Source: JBEKCP01 sp049509515
Lineage (GTDB): Bacteria > Planctomycetota > Planctomycetia > Pirellulales > Thermoguttaceae
Length of the DNA stretch: 64,000 nucleotides
NCBI GenBank assembly: GCA_049509515.1
Contig: JBEKZV010000028.1
Coordinates: 1 to 64,000, forward strand
Reading direction: 5' to 3'
This document shows, piece after piece, positions 39,629 to 49,400 of this stretch. A model generated the notes under the pieces. The model saw nothing but the letters and a program-made list of their open reading frames with translations, was not told the origin of the DNA and ran no database searches. Within the stretch, counting starts at the first letter, position 1; each line of letters opens with the position of its first letter. The position numbers were made by a program, and so were the translations under genes.

Positions 39629-41463
39629 CCGCCGAGGGACCCGATCGGCGATCCGCAATTGGCGATCTTCGCCTGCATCTCGGGGGTCAATTGTTTCACG
39701 AGCTCGGCGTTGTAAGCATGGGAAGTGGTATCGGCGAGGGTGGCGGGCGTGGCGCCGAAGATCCGCGCGACGCCGATCGCATATCCCCGCGACTTGGCCG
39801 CCGGCGAACCCGGCGTGACCGCGGGATCGACGTCGGTTGTCAGGATGGAAATGGTGTTGTCGCTGTTGCGGCGGATTTCGAACGTCCGCAATTGCTGGGG
39901 AAAATCCCGCAGCGACGCCGTCTCGACCTCCCAGAAGCTCCGTTCGGGATGGTCCTTGAAATCCGCCGGATTGTTCGGTTGGGGCGTAACGACGTTCACG
40001 TGCCGATGTCCCGCCATCCACAGGATGAGATTGGGATAGCAGTGGAGCATGGCAAGCAGCTCGTCTTCAGCGGCCTTGTCGTAGAAACCGTGAATGAGCG
40101 TACTGTCGGCGAGGCCGGCTTGCGGTTTGATGGGGATGTGGGCCGCGATGATCATGAGCTTGCCCTCGTCCTGGCCCTGCTGCAGCTCGCTTTTGAGCCA
40201 GTCGAGCCGGCGCCGGTCGAGACAGCCGGTGCCGCAGTAGAACAGGCCTCCATGCTCGTCGTCCGGCTTGTTCGTATCGTCCAGCACGATGACCTTCAGC
40301 GGCAGGTCCGACTTGGGCTCGAAGCAGTAGCAGGCGAAGTCCTCGTCGAGGTTGGCCTGGGTGAAGCCGTGACCGACCGGGTTGGAAGTGGTCGTGAAGA
40401 ATTCCCGCATCCAATTGCGGCTCGTGGAATCGCTTGTCACCAGGGAGCGGCGGTCCGGATCGGCAACGACCGTTGGAGGCACGGGAAAGTTCTTTTCCGG
40501 CCCTGCGCCGATGACGTTCCCGTAAGGAGTGGAGCCGTCGACCACGCCCATGTAGACGCCGGTTTCATTGACGTAGTTCGGGTCGGTAAGGATGGCGGGA
40601 CTGATGTCGAGGATGGTGGTGCCGACGTGGGCCCGCTCGAGTTTCGCATTCTCGTAGCCGATGCCCGACCAGTACTGATCGTGGTTGCCGATGGCCTGGT
40701 ACCAGGGGATCGTCTTGTCGAGCCCGGCGGCCTGGTAAGGTCTCTGATAATCGATTGTATCGGCGCCGGCATGGGCGCCCGAGCTGGGGGTGATGACCTT
40801 GCCGTCAAGGACGTCGATGAACCATCGCAGCTCGTTGTACTGGGTGTTGTTGCAATCGTCACCGAGGGAGATGCCGAAATCGAAGGGCGATTTCTTGTGC
40901 AACGCGTTGATCGTCCGGACGGCCGCGTCGAGGACGTGGGTCGTCGAGAGGATGATCGGCGAATAGGAGCCGGCGTCAAGCCTGCGCGAGCTCGGGCCGA
41001 ACGCTGCGCTCCAGCCGGGGTAGATCGGCTGCGCCGGGGATTCCTTGTCGGTGATGTGAATGTCGCTGATGGCGAAGAAGGTCAAGAGGCGGGCCGCGTT
41101 GGGCGCGTTCGCGTAGCCGGGCGCGAGCTCGGTCCGCTTGTCGTAAGGCTGCGGATTGCCGTGATCCCGGCTGTAATCGGTGCCGGGCCCCGGCCGCCAG
41201 GCGCTGTAACCGTATCTCTCGTACAGCGGCACGTCCGCCGGGTTGACTTTGGGCGTGTCGGCGGGCAGCCCGATGGGCAGGATCTGCTGTTGGGCGGTCG
41301 TGAAGACGGCCTTGGCGATCGGCCATTCCGCAGCCGCCTGCGCCGTGCCGACAATTCCGCCGCTCTGGGTCATGGCGCGAAACCAGGATCGGCGCGTATT
41401 GGCCCCGGCAATCGCGGGCTCGGCGGCAATGAGCGTGGTGAGCAGAAAAGTGCGACGGTCCAT
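39625..41463 (-). CDS. Exported metallophosphoesterase
   Basis: A 612-residue calcineurin-like metallophosphoesterase beginning MDRRTFLLTTLIAAEPAIAGA, a Tat-like or Sec signal. Metal-site motifs appear in order: AISDIHITD (DxH), ISLGDDCNN (GD), AIGNHDQYW (GNHD), IIAAHIPIK (H) and WMAGHRHVNV (GHxH). The length and order resemble the TIGR03768-type metallophosphoesterase family. The ATG at 41461-41463 is chosen for the signal peptide. The stop codon lies in the end of the MITE-like element. The substrate is unknown. Confidence 0.88.
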   Translation of the reverse strand: MDRRTFLLTTLIAAEPAIAGANTRRSWFRAMTQSGGIVGTAQAAAEWPIAKAVFTTAQQQILPIGLPADTPKVNPADVPLYERYGYSAWRPGPGTDYSRDHGNPQPYDKRTELAPGYANAPNAARLLTFFAISDIHITDKESPAQPIYPGWSAAFGPSSRRLDAGSYSPIILSTTHVLDAAVRTINALHKKSPFDFGISLGDDCNNTQYNELRWFIDVLDGKVITPSSGAHAGADTIDYQRPYQAAGLDKTIPWYQAIGNHDQYWSGIGYENAKLERAHVGTTILDISPAILTDPNYVNETGVYMGVVDGSTPYGNVIGAGPEKNFPVPPTVVADPDRRSLVTSDSTSRNWMREFFTTTSNPVGHGFTQANLDEDFACYCFEPKSDLPLKVIVLDDTNKPDDEHGGLFYCGTGCLDRRRLDWLKSELQQGQDEGKLMIIAAHIPIKPQAGLADSTLIHGFYDKAAEDELLAMLHCYPNLILWMAGHRHVNVVTPQPNNPADFKDHPERSFWEVETASLRDFPQQLRTFEIRRNSDNTISILTTDVDPAVTPGSPAAKSRGYAIGVARIFGATPATLADTTSHAYNAELVKQLTPEMQAKIANCGSPIGSLGG

Positions 41464-41522
41464 TGTGTGTCCTCGATAGTGGGCCGGCGACGTGCCCGGC
41501 CTCGTGATTGGGTCCGCCCGGT

Positions 41523-43232
41523 CTACTTGCCGAACGTCAAGCCGGGATCGCTCGGATTGTCTCCGGGCAGCTTGAAGTTGAAGCGGTTGCCGGGGAGCAT
41601 CGCCAGCCGGCCGACCATCACCGGGCTGTTGCCTTCGTTGAGGATCAAGAGGTTGTCCGCCACGGCATAGGTGCCGCTGAATTCCTGCGGCTTGTCCCGC
41701 CGGGCGAACTTCCACGTGTACTTGGCATCCTGCGCAAGGCTCAGCGTGATGGTTGTCCCGTCGGCGCGAGCGGCCGTCCACACGCCGGCCAGAGCAGAAG
41801 CGTCTATCGGGTTGGCAAGCGCGGCGGCCGCGCTGGAGACCGGCGGCTGTTGGACGGCGCTGGGCGCTATCGCGCTCAAAAGCTGGGCGGACAAATGATC
41901 CTGGGGATTCAGTCGCACCGCCGCCTTGAATTGCTCCGCGGCCGCGTCGTCATGCCCGCCGATCACGTAGTGGTACGCCAGCAAGAACCTCGCTTCGGCC
42001 ACGTCCTGGTTGGACGCCACATACTGCTCCAGGGCGTGGAGTTGCCCAGCATAGACGTCCGGGCGGGGATAGAAGCTGCTCAGAGTCGGCCAATCCCAAC
42101 CGGGACCGATCGACAGCACGGCATAGACCGGCCCCGCCGCTTCCTTGTAGTGGCGCAAGGCGAACAGCGCCAGCCCGCGGAACTCGTGCGCCGCCGCGGT
42201 ATTGGGCAGCCGGGCGATGGCCTGGTTGCACCTGGTCAGCGCGCCCGCGTAATCGCCCCGGCCAAACGCCGCCCGTGCGGCATCGAGCAGTCCCATCGCC
42301 TGGTCCGCGGGCGGCGGCTGGTTGCCGGTCGCCGGTGCTCCGGCCGACTGGGACGCCGATTGTACGACCGTGACGGGGGGTGAGGCCAGCACGATCGGTT
42401 GCGAGTAATCGACTGTCGTGTCGCCAACGACCACGGGAGCGGAGCAGTACGGGTTGTTGTACGGCCAGTAGCCCCAAGACCAAGGCGTGGCGGCGGCTAC
42501 CCCGGTTGCGAAGCCCGCGCCCCATGCGCCCGGGCCATTGTTCCAATTGCCGGGCCAGTTCCGGTGAGACCAATTCGGATTGGGGCCCGGCCCGGGGGTC
42601 GGATTCGGAGCGGGATGCGGCCACGGGTGCGGATCGGGGCCAGGGCCCGGACGTGGGGTCGGATTCGGAGCGGGGTGCAGCCACTGGTGCGGATCGGGGC
42701 CAGGGCCCGGACGTGGGGTCGGATTCGGAGCGGGGTGCAGCCACTGGTGCGAATCGGGACCAGGGCCCGGACGTGGGGCAGGAGGCTCCGGAGCGGGGCC
42801 GGCATGCCAACCTTCTCCCGGGTTGAAAGAGGGGTAGGGCCGATCATAGGGGTTCGGACGCGACGGCTTGTCCGAAGGCCGGTTCATGCCGCCTCCGCCG
42901 GGAAAGCCGCCTTCGCCTCCGCGGCCGAAAAAGCCCCCTTCGCCGCCGGGACGGTATGCACCTTCGCCTCCGCGACGAAATTCGCCTTCGCCTCCGGGAC
43001 GGTATTCGCCTTCGCCGCCGGGACGGTATGCACCTTCGCCTCCGCGACGGTATGCGCCTTCGCCTCCGCGACGATACTCGCCTTCGTCGCCGCGAAACTC
43101 GTCTCCCTCGCCGCGGCCAAAGGATTCGCGCTCACCACCGCGGAATCCGCCTGCGCCGCACAGGGCCGCTTGGCTCGAAAGCGACAGGATGATCAATGCA
43201 GCAGGGAAAAACGCCTTCAGACCGGTGTTCAT
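41523..43232 (-). CDS. Secreted repeat-rich protein with a TPR domain
   Basis: A 569-residue exported protein. After a signal peptide (MNTGLKAFFPAALIILSLSSQAALCG), residues about 30-115 are roughly ten copies of an eight-residue unit such as YRPGGEGA, encoded by 24-base repeats. Then comes a Pro/Gly/His-rich segment with three near-identical 20-residue units (HPAPNPTPRPGPGPDPHQWL type), a Trp/Asn/Gly-rich linker and a short hydrophobic region. The C-terminal half has tetratricopeptide repeats (AARAAFGRGDYAGALTRCNQAIARLP; AEARFLLAYHYVIGGHDDAAAEQFKAAVRLNP) and a lipocalin-like end (GTYAVADNLLILNEGN). It is likely a cell-envelope protein; function unknown. It lies close behind the BBP7 gene on the same strand. 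Confidence 0.7.
   Translation of the reverse strand: MNTGLKAFFPAALIILSLSSQAALCGAGGFRGGERESFGRGEGDEFRGDEGEYRRGGEGAYRRGGEGAYRPGGEGEYRPGGEGEFRRGGEGAYRPGGEGGFFGRGGEGGFPGGGGMNRPSDKPSRPNPYDRPYPSFNPGEGWHAGPAPEPPAPRPGPGPDSHQWLHPAPNPTPRPGPGPDPHQWLHPAPNPTPRPGPGPDPHPWPHPAPNPTPGPGPNPNWSHRNWPGNWNNGPGAWGAGFATGVAAATPWSWGYWPYNNPYCSAPVVVGDTTVDYSQPIVLASPPVTVVQSASQSAGAPATGNQPPPADQAMGLLDAARAAFGRGDYAGALTRCNQAIARLPNTAAAHEFRGLALFALRHYKEAAGPVYAVLSIGPGWDWPTLSSFYPRPDVYAGQLHALEQYVASNQDVAEARFLLAYHYVIGGHDDAAAEQFKAAVRLNPQDHLSAQLLSAIAPSAVQQPPVSSAAAALANPIDASALAGVWTAARADGTTITLSLAQDAKYTWKFARRDKPQEFSGTYAVADNLLILNEGNSPVMVGRLAMLPGNRFNFKLPGDNPSDPGLTFGK
42600..42780. repeat. 60-bp tandem repeat, three copies
   Basis: Three near-identical 60-base units start with GGTCGGATTCGGAGCGGG and end with CAGGGCCCGGACGTGG. 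They lie within the secreted TPR gene and encode the Pro/Gly/His units. The copy number is likely to vary. Confidence 0.85.
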
Positions 43233-43467
43233 GCGACCTCTCCCGCTAGGCCAATGGGCGCACGCACTAGCTAAGGATAGGTCGCAAACGCACGGTCTGC
43301 AAAACGGATTTTTCCGAAAAGGGGACGAGCGCCGATGACCCGCGGCGGCCAGTTTCCAACTGCCCGCCCGCCTGGCGAGCTGGCGGGCGTATTCGAGCTG
43401 CACGGTCAGGTCTGCAAGCTCGTCGATGAGACGGCGTTTTGGTCAGCCGGGTGCCACGCCGCACTCG

Positions 43468-44628
43468 CTAGAACGAGTATTCCAGGCCGGCGGTGGCTCC
43501 GTGATAAAATGCCCCGGAGTTGCAATTGATGCCAAGTGCTCGCACGCTGCTATCATGCCACTTGGTCGCAACATAAGTTTCCTGAATCTGTCCGGGCGCC
43601 AAGGCGACGCCTTCCAGCCAGAGCACTTCGTAACCGGCCCTCAGCGAAAGATGCTCGGTAACCCGATACTCGCACTGCAAGCCGGTTTCGCCGACGAACG
43701 CGGCGTGGTTGGTCGAAGCGGACGCCGAGTACACGCTCTTGTGGATAACGCTGACTGCGGTTGTCTGTTCCGCGTCGTTGTCGAAAATCCCGGCCTTTGC
43801 CAGCCCGTCAATCGAAAAGCGGCCACGCTCCAGAATCTTCGCGTCCGCACCGATCTGGCAACCATAGAGATTGTTTGTCGTCGTTCCGTTCCAGAAAGGC
43901 GGTTCCCCGGAGACGGTGGGGGGGGCCAATGCTCCCACAAGATCCTCGTGCAGCCTTACCCAACGGAATCCGGCCAGCATGGTTACCCGGTAACAAGCAT
44001 TCCATTGCGCGTTGAGCTCCGCATTGTAGAGTTCCGTAGCATACTCCCATGCCATTGCTTGGGTTGTGCTTTGATTTGTTTGGATCCAGGGCTCCTTTGA
44101 AAACAGCCAGTATCCAGGCGCCCTCATCACCAGCCAGTCTGCCGGATCGGGCACAACGGTTTTGTCGCCTTGCCAGCCGCCGATCTGAAAATACGACACT
44201 TCCAAGTCGCAGCCACTGTCGTCGTGGCGAATCAAGCCGAGCCTCGGTCCACCGCAGAAGCCCTGTTGCAAATCGTTGCTGTTGAGGACCTCGGTGCCGG
44301 GGGTGGTGAACAGATCCATGTACTTCACGGTGCGCGGCACGGTTTCCACGAGTGTTTGACTTCCGCCGCCGAGGCGGTCCAGGATGATGAAATCGGCCGA
44401 AACAGTCCATCGCGGACAACAATACGACCCGCAAACGCCCACGTCGCAACGGCCGGCATCCTGCGGCTGGCCAGCCATCGTCGCGGAAGACGGCGGCGGC
44501 AAACCCTCCCCATCGCCTGCACGCAAGCCGTAGTCCACCGGGTCGTTCCGGCCCAGGGCGGCGGCGGAACTTGTCGCCAATACTGACAGCGCGCAAGTGA
44601 CAGTGCCGAACAAGTTGCGGAGATTCAT
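43468..44628 (-). CDS. BBP7-type outer-membrane beta-barrel protein
   Basis: A 386-residue exported protein of the planctomycete BBP7 barrel type. A signal peptide (MNLRNLFGTVTCALSVLATSSAAALG) precedes a Cys-containing segment (CDVGVCGSYCCPRWTVSADFIIL) and a long run of alternating amphipathic strands. It ends GAFYHGATAGLEYSF, with an aromatic last residue as in barrel proteins. LNAQWNACYRVTMLAGFRWVRLHEDL is a typical family segment. The start is at 44626-44628; upstream bases GGAGG support it. Role presumed structural or porin-like. Confidence 0.8.
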   Translation of the reverse strand: MNLRNLFGTVTCALSVLATSSAAALGRNDPVDYGLRAGDGEGLPPPSSATMAGQPQDAGRCDVGVCGSYCCPRWTVSADFIILDRLGGGSQTLVETVPRTVKYMDLFTTPGTEVLNSNDLQQGFCGGPRLGLIRHDDSGCDLEVSYFQIGGWQGDKTVVPDPADWLVMRAPGYWLFSKEPWIQTNQSTTQAMAWEYATELYNAELNAQWNACYRVTMLAGFRWVRLHEDLVGALAPPTVSGEPPFWNGTTTNNLYGCQIGADAKILERGRFSIDGLAKAGIFDNDAEQTTAVSVIHKSVYSASASTNHAAFVGETGLQCEYRVTEHLSLRAGYEVLWLEGVALAPGQIQETYVATKWHDSSVRALGINCNSGAFYHGATAGLEYSF

Positions 44629-44971
44629 GCATTTCCCTCCTTGCACGACAAGGCGCATCTCAGGGGGTGACCTCCACAGTTCCTATCGGCGCCATGATCG
44701 TAGAGCATCGTAAAATAGGCGAGGCCGGACGCGTTGAAAGACGATCGGATCGCCACTGATAGAATCCGCTTCGGAGGAAAAAGCAGAATGGGTAATGCAG
44801 ATTGGCTGTAGGGCCGGTCTTTTCTGACGCGATATGCCGCCGGTAGATTCAGTGCGTTCTACCCAGTCTACGAATGTCGGGGCGTTGAACCTTTCCCCGC
44901 CAAGGCTGAAGACCGGCAAGATCGCGCGTGAGGCGCGCGGCCGTGGTGAGGGCGAGTTCACGCGCGGCGCA
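44629..44971. other. Intergenic region, nothing recognised
   Basis: About 340 bases between the BBP7 barrel gene and the glycosyltransferase gene, both on the minus strand. I see no gene, strong hairpin or repeat family member here. Confidence 0.5.
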
Positions 44972-46123
44972 TTACTGCCGGGGGCGAAGCTCGATGGCCT
45001 GACGATAGCAGTCGAGCGTCCGGGCCGCGATCGGGTCCCAGCCGAGAACCGCCTCGGCCCTTGCCCGCCCGCGCGCGGCCAAGTCGCGCCGCGCGGCCTC
45101 GTTGCCGAGCAGCTCGACGATCGCCCCGGCCAGCTCGCCGGCCTCGTTCTCGGCGACGAAGCGGCCGGCGTCCCCGGCGTGGTCGGGCAGACCGGCACGA
45201 CGCGTGCCGATCACGGCCGCGCCATGCGCCATTGCCAGGCCGGCGGCGTAGCCGGCGAAACTCCCCGTATAGGGCAGCACACAGACGAGCGCCCGCTGAT
45301 ACTCGCCGACCGCCGCATCGAGCCCGATCTCATTGAGCCAGCGCACGTCATCGCCGAGCCCGGCCTCGCGGCTGGCGCGCAGGGCCTGCTCGGGGCTGGT
45401 CGCGCCCCAGTGACCGTGGATCGTCAACCGCGGCGCGCCCGCGCCGAGACGTTGCTTCACCAGGCGCATGGCCTCCAGCAGCGTGTTGAAGCCCTTGCCG
45501 CTCTCCAGGTGATGACCCCCGTAGAAGATGATTCCTTCGCGCGGCCCGTCCACCAACGGCCGGATCTCCACGCCGTGCTCGACGACGTCGATGCGCCGGC
45601 GGTCGACGCCGAGCCCGCACAGGCTGTCCTTCATCTCCTGAAAGTGGACGAGGATGCGGTCCGCCCGATTGTATTGGAGGTTGCTCTGCGGAAAGTCGAG
45701 CTGGTAGGGGTCCAACTCGTGTACCGTCACCACGCGCGCCGCACGTGACGGCATGCGGAGCCAATGGAAGACGGTAACGGAGCCGGTCGCGTTCAGGATC
45801 TGCTGAAAGTGAACTACCTCGGCGGCGCCGTCGCGGCGGTGGAATTGGCGGGCCCGCTCCCAGCAGGCGAGGTTGCGGACCTGCGTGCGGAGCCAGTATT
45901 TGAGCGGACTGGCCGACTTGTGGAAACGGACGTTGGGCAGCTCGAAGTACTCGCAGCGTCGATCCTGGAACCGCCTTTGCACCGCCATGGTGTCGTCACA
46001 GCCGCAGTTGGTCGCGATGATGCCGACCTCGCGGTCGAGACGGCGCTCCAGGGCGCGGCGGAGTCCGTCGGTGTAGGCGCCGTACGATGTGGCAAACCAG
46101 CAGGAGATGATCTTGACGTTCAT
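44972..46123 (-). CDS. Glycosyltransferase family 4 protein
   Basis: A 383-residue GT-B fold glycosyltransferase that would transfer a sugar from a nucleotide donor. The N-terminal acceptor domain contains VVTVHELDPYQLDFPQSN. The C-terminal donor domain shows IIFYGGHHLESGKGFNTLLEAMRLVKQRLG, RLTIHGHWG and the family motif region VCVLPYTGSFAGYAAGLAMAHGAAVIGTRRAGLPDH with a displaced EX7E-type acidic pair. It starts MNVKIISCWFATSYGAY. It stands alone, so the glycan it makes is not evident. Confidence 0.82.
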   Translation of the reverse strand: MNVKIISCWFATSYGAYTDGLRRALERRLDREVGIIATNCGCDDTMAVQRRFQDRRCEYFELPNVRFHKSASPLKYWLRTQVRNLACWERARQFHRRDGAAEVVHFQQILNATGSVTVFHWLRMPSRAARVVTVHELDPYQLDFPQSNLQYNRADRILVHFQEMKDSLCGLGVDRRRIDVVEHGVEIRPLVDGPREGIIFYGGHHLESGKGFNTLLEAMRLVKQRLGAGAPRLTIHGHWGATSPEQALRASREAGLGDDVRWLNEIGLDAAVGEYQRALVCVLPYTGSFAGYAAGLAMAHGAAVIGTRRAGLPDHAGDAGRFVAENEAGELAGAIVELLGNEAARRDLAARGRARAEAVLGWDPIAARTLDCYRQAIELRPRQ

Positions 46124-46306
46124 CGGGTGGTCGCACCGTCGCGGAGTCGTGGCCTCGAATGCCGGGACACGTCACCACAATCGTAGCTTACCACGCGAAA
46201 TCCGCCGAAAGATTTCTAAGTTATTGCCGTATTTGGCTGATCTTCGGAAGGTGGGGGCGTGGCACTGTCGGGCCGCCGAGGGCCCGGGCCGCCCGCAGAC
46301 GTTCAG

Positions 46307-46461
46307 CTATTGACCTTGCACGATTCCGGGAGGGTTTCCGTGGGCCACGACCATGCTTCGCACGGTGCCCGGGGACAAGCAGTGCCGGACCCGCGGGACG
46401 CACTGCCACTGCGAAGCAGTGGCACACGGCGGAATTCCCGGGAGCACGCAAGTCTTTTTAG
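46307..46461. mobile_element. MITE-like element, copy 2
   Basis: A diverged copy of the element at 39490-39628. It shares TTGCACGATTC, GGGAGGGTTTCCGTG, GACAAGCAGTGCCGGACCCGCGGGA and GCGAAGCAGTGGCACACGG (the third written here only in part by matching blocks) and has imperfect terminal repeats. As in copy 1, its right end provides the TAA stop codon (46458-46460) of the adjacent minus-strand gene. The flanking space 46124-46306 holds nothing else recognisable. Confidence 0.75.
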
Positions 46462-49400
46462 CGGCCCGGGCCCATCGCGCCCGCGGCAGCCCCGCCGCGG
46501 AACTGGCCGCCGCCGCCCTGGCGGAACTGCCCGCCGCCGGGCTGGAAGAGCATCGTGCCTGGCCCGCCGCCGGGCTGGAAGAGCATCGTGCCTGGCCCGC
46601 CGCCGGGCTGGAACGGGCCGCCGTACCCGCCCCCTTGTCCGCCGCCGTAGCCGCCCCGTCCCCGTCCGCCGTAGCCGTACCCGCCGGTTCCCTGTCCCGG
46701 CTGGAAGCCGGCGGCTTGCCAGGGCGGGCGCGGGCCTCCGAAAGCGGATTGGGCGCCGCCGGCACCTTGGCCGCCCTGCCGCATCCAGGGCCTGTCAGAG
46801 ACGTTCGCGCCCTGCTGAGAGCGGCCGGCGCCCGCGGCCGTGGTGAATCGCACCGCCGAGCCGGCCACGGCGGCCAATGCCTGCCGCACCGCCTCGGAGC
46901 CCGTCTCGTGCAGCGTCACCACGCGGATGGACTCCTTCTGCTCGGAGGCCATCACGTCGAGCTCCTCGACCAGTTGCTTGACTTCCTCGAAGAGCCGATC
47001 GGGGGCGGACACGATCAGCGAGTTGCTCTTCGCGTCCACGGCGATTGCCAGCTTGGGCTGGTCGTCGGCCTGCCCGCCCCGCCGGCCCTGCCGGAACCCC
47101 TGCTGGGGCATCTGCTGGGCCATCGCGCCGGCGTACATCTGCACGAGCGGATTCATCATCATCCCCTGGCGGCGGGCCTCTATCTGCGGCGACTGCACCA
47201 TCCGGTCCGCATAGACCTCCCGCACGATCTCGGCAATCTCCTGGGCGTCCTTGTGGGCCACCGGGATCATGCGGGGCTTGGGGGAGATGGCCACTTCCTC
47301 CGGCCCCTGCTTGACGTCGAGTCGGCGGATCATCTCGTCCAGGGCATCCACGTCGGCGGGGTTGGCTTGAACGATCAGGGCGTTGAGCCGCTCGTCGGGC
47401 GTGATGCGGATCGGCCCGGTAACCCGCCTCCCCGAGCCTCCCCCACCTTGCAGCAACGTTCCCAGGACGCTGGTGTCGGTCCGCGGGGCGCCCGGGCCGC
47501 TCGGCTGCACGGGGGGCGGGGAGATGGGACCGGAAACGCCTCCGGCGAAAATGCGATCCAAGGTCTCTGCCATCTGGGCCGCCTTGGCGTACTTCAGGTA
47601 GAAGATGGTCGTGCCCCCGCCCGTAGACTGCGCGCCAGCGGTCAGCTTTTCCAGGAGCCGCTCGAACTCGTCCAGTGCCGCCGTGTCTTCCGAGGCAATG
47701 ACGACACCGTTGGGCCCGGGCATGATGAAGATCGGCGGGGGCTCGGCCGCCGCCGCGGGCGAGGCACCGGGCGCAGCCTTGTCGGCCGCCGGCGATTTGG
47801 ACGGCGTCTCGGCCTTCACGTCGGGCGGTGCCGGCGGACTCGCTCCTGCCGGCCGGCCCGCGTCCGGCAGAGGGGCGCTACCACTGGAGGGCCCGGCCGC
47901 GACCAGCAGGATCCTGGCCCCGCCGCCCAGCCGCGGTGTGTCTGCCAGAATGGGCAACGGCCCGCCAATGCGATCGTCGGGGGTCTCGGCCCGCTCCAGC
48001 CGCCTGGCAGAGCGGCCAGGCTGGGGCGGTACGGGCGGGGCCTCGATTTTGGGATCGGGCACCGGTTTCTGGGCAGGGTCGGGCGGCGCGGTTTTCTCGG
48101 GCGGCACGGTGGGGATCGCGGGCTTCGTCTGCGGCTCGGGCGACTGCCCCGGTACGCTGGGCGGGGTCTCGGCCGGCCCCGCGGCGGGCGGAGGCGCAAC
48201 GACGCGGATGCGGTTGGCTCGCATGGTCGGCCAAATCTCCTCCAGCCGCTCCAAGGCCGCCCGGCCACCCGCGCCGGACAGCGGCAGTACGCGAACCTTC
48301 TCCGCACTGGTAGTGGCCGCGGAACCGGTTTCTCCCATCTCCTTCAGCAGCGCGCGGATCTGGCTGATCTGGGCCTCGGTGCCGCGGACGAATAGTTGGC
48401 GGGTGATGGGGTCGGCGTCGACCTGCGGCGCGGAGGTCTTGCCCGTATCGCCGGCCCCAAACAGCTTCGTGATGGCCAGCACCGCCGTCTGGGGATCGAC
48501 CTTCGCCAGCCGGATCACCTCGACCCGCTGGGCGTCCCGTTGCAATTGGGCCAACGTGGCGCGGATGGTCGCCTGCTGCGACAGCCGGGCCAGGGCGATC
48601 AGGTTGCCGGACTTCGGGTCCAGGGCCAGGCGGACGTCGGGCAGGCCGGCCAGCAGTGTCTGCAGAATTGCCAAGGTCGCCTGCGGATCGGAGCCGGTGA
48701 TGGCGTAGACCTCCAACTGCGGAGACCCTTCCGCGGGGCTGTTGGCCGACTGGCCCGGCCCCGGCACGTCCAGCGCCTTGACGATCTCCTGCACGCGTGC
48801 AACCCTGTCCGGGCTGCCGCTGGCGACGATCCGATTCGTGCCCGGCTCGGCCGCCACGCGGATCGAGCCGTCGGCGGCCCCGGGCTTGTCCTCCGGGATG
48901 CCGAGCATCTGGCGGACGATGGGAAGCACTTCTTCGGGCGTGGCGAACCGCAGGGCCACCAGTTCGACGCGGCCCGTCGGGTGCCCCTCGGGCGACTGGA
49001 TCCTGGCCAGCACGGCGCGGATCGCCCGCAGCCGCCCCGCCGTCTCCGTCACCAGCACCTGCCGCGACTTGGACAGCGACACGACCGATCCCTGCGGACC
49101 GGTGAGTTTCTTGATTTCCGCCTCGGCCTCCTCGGGGGAGATCTTGTCCAGGTCGAACAGCGTGCTCACCAGCTCGTACTCGCCCTTGGTGTCCAGCGCA
49201 TCCGCCGGGACGGTCGAGACGAGGTTCGGCGGGATGCCGTCCTCGAGGTTGATGACCATCAGCATCCGGCCGCGGCGGACGAGCATGTAGCCCTTGGTCG
49301 ACAGGATGCTGTTCAGGAGGTCGATGGCCTCCGCGGGGGTGTACTGGCGGTCGTCGCTGTAGTTAAAGGTGCCCGGCGGCGGCGTGCTCATCTCCAGCGA

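Noticed and set aside
42600..42780. CRISPR array or intergenic repeat
   Set aside because: The 60-base units are contiguous and lie in frame inside a secreted protein gene.
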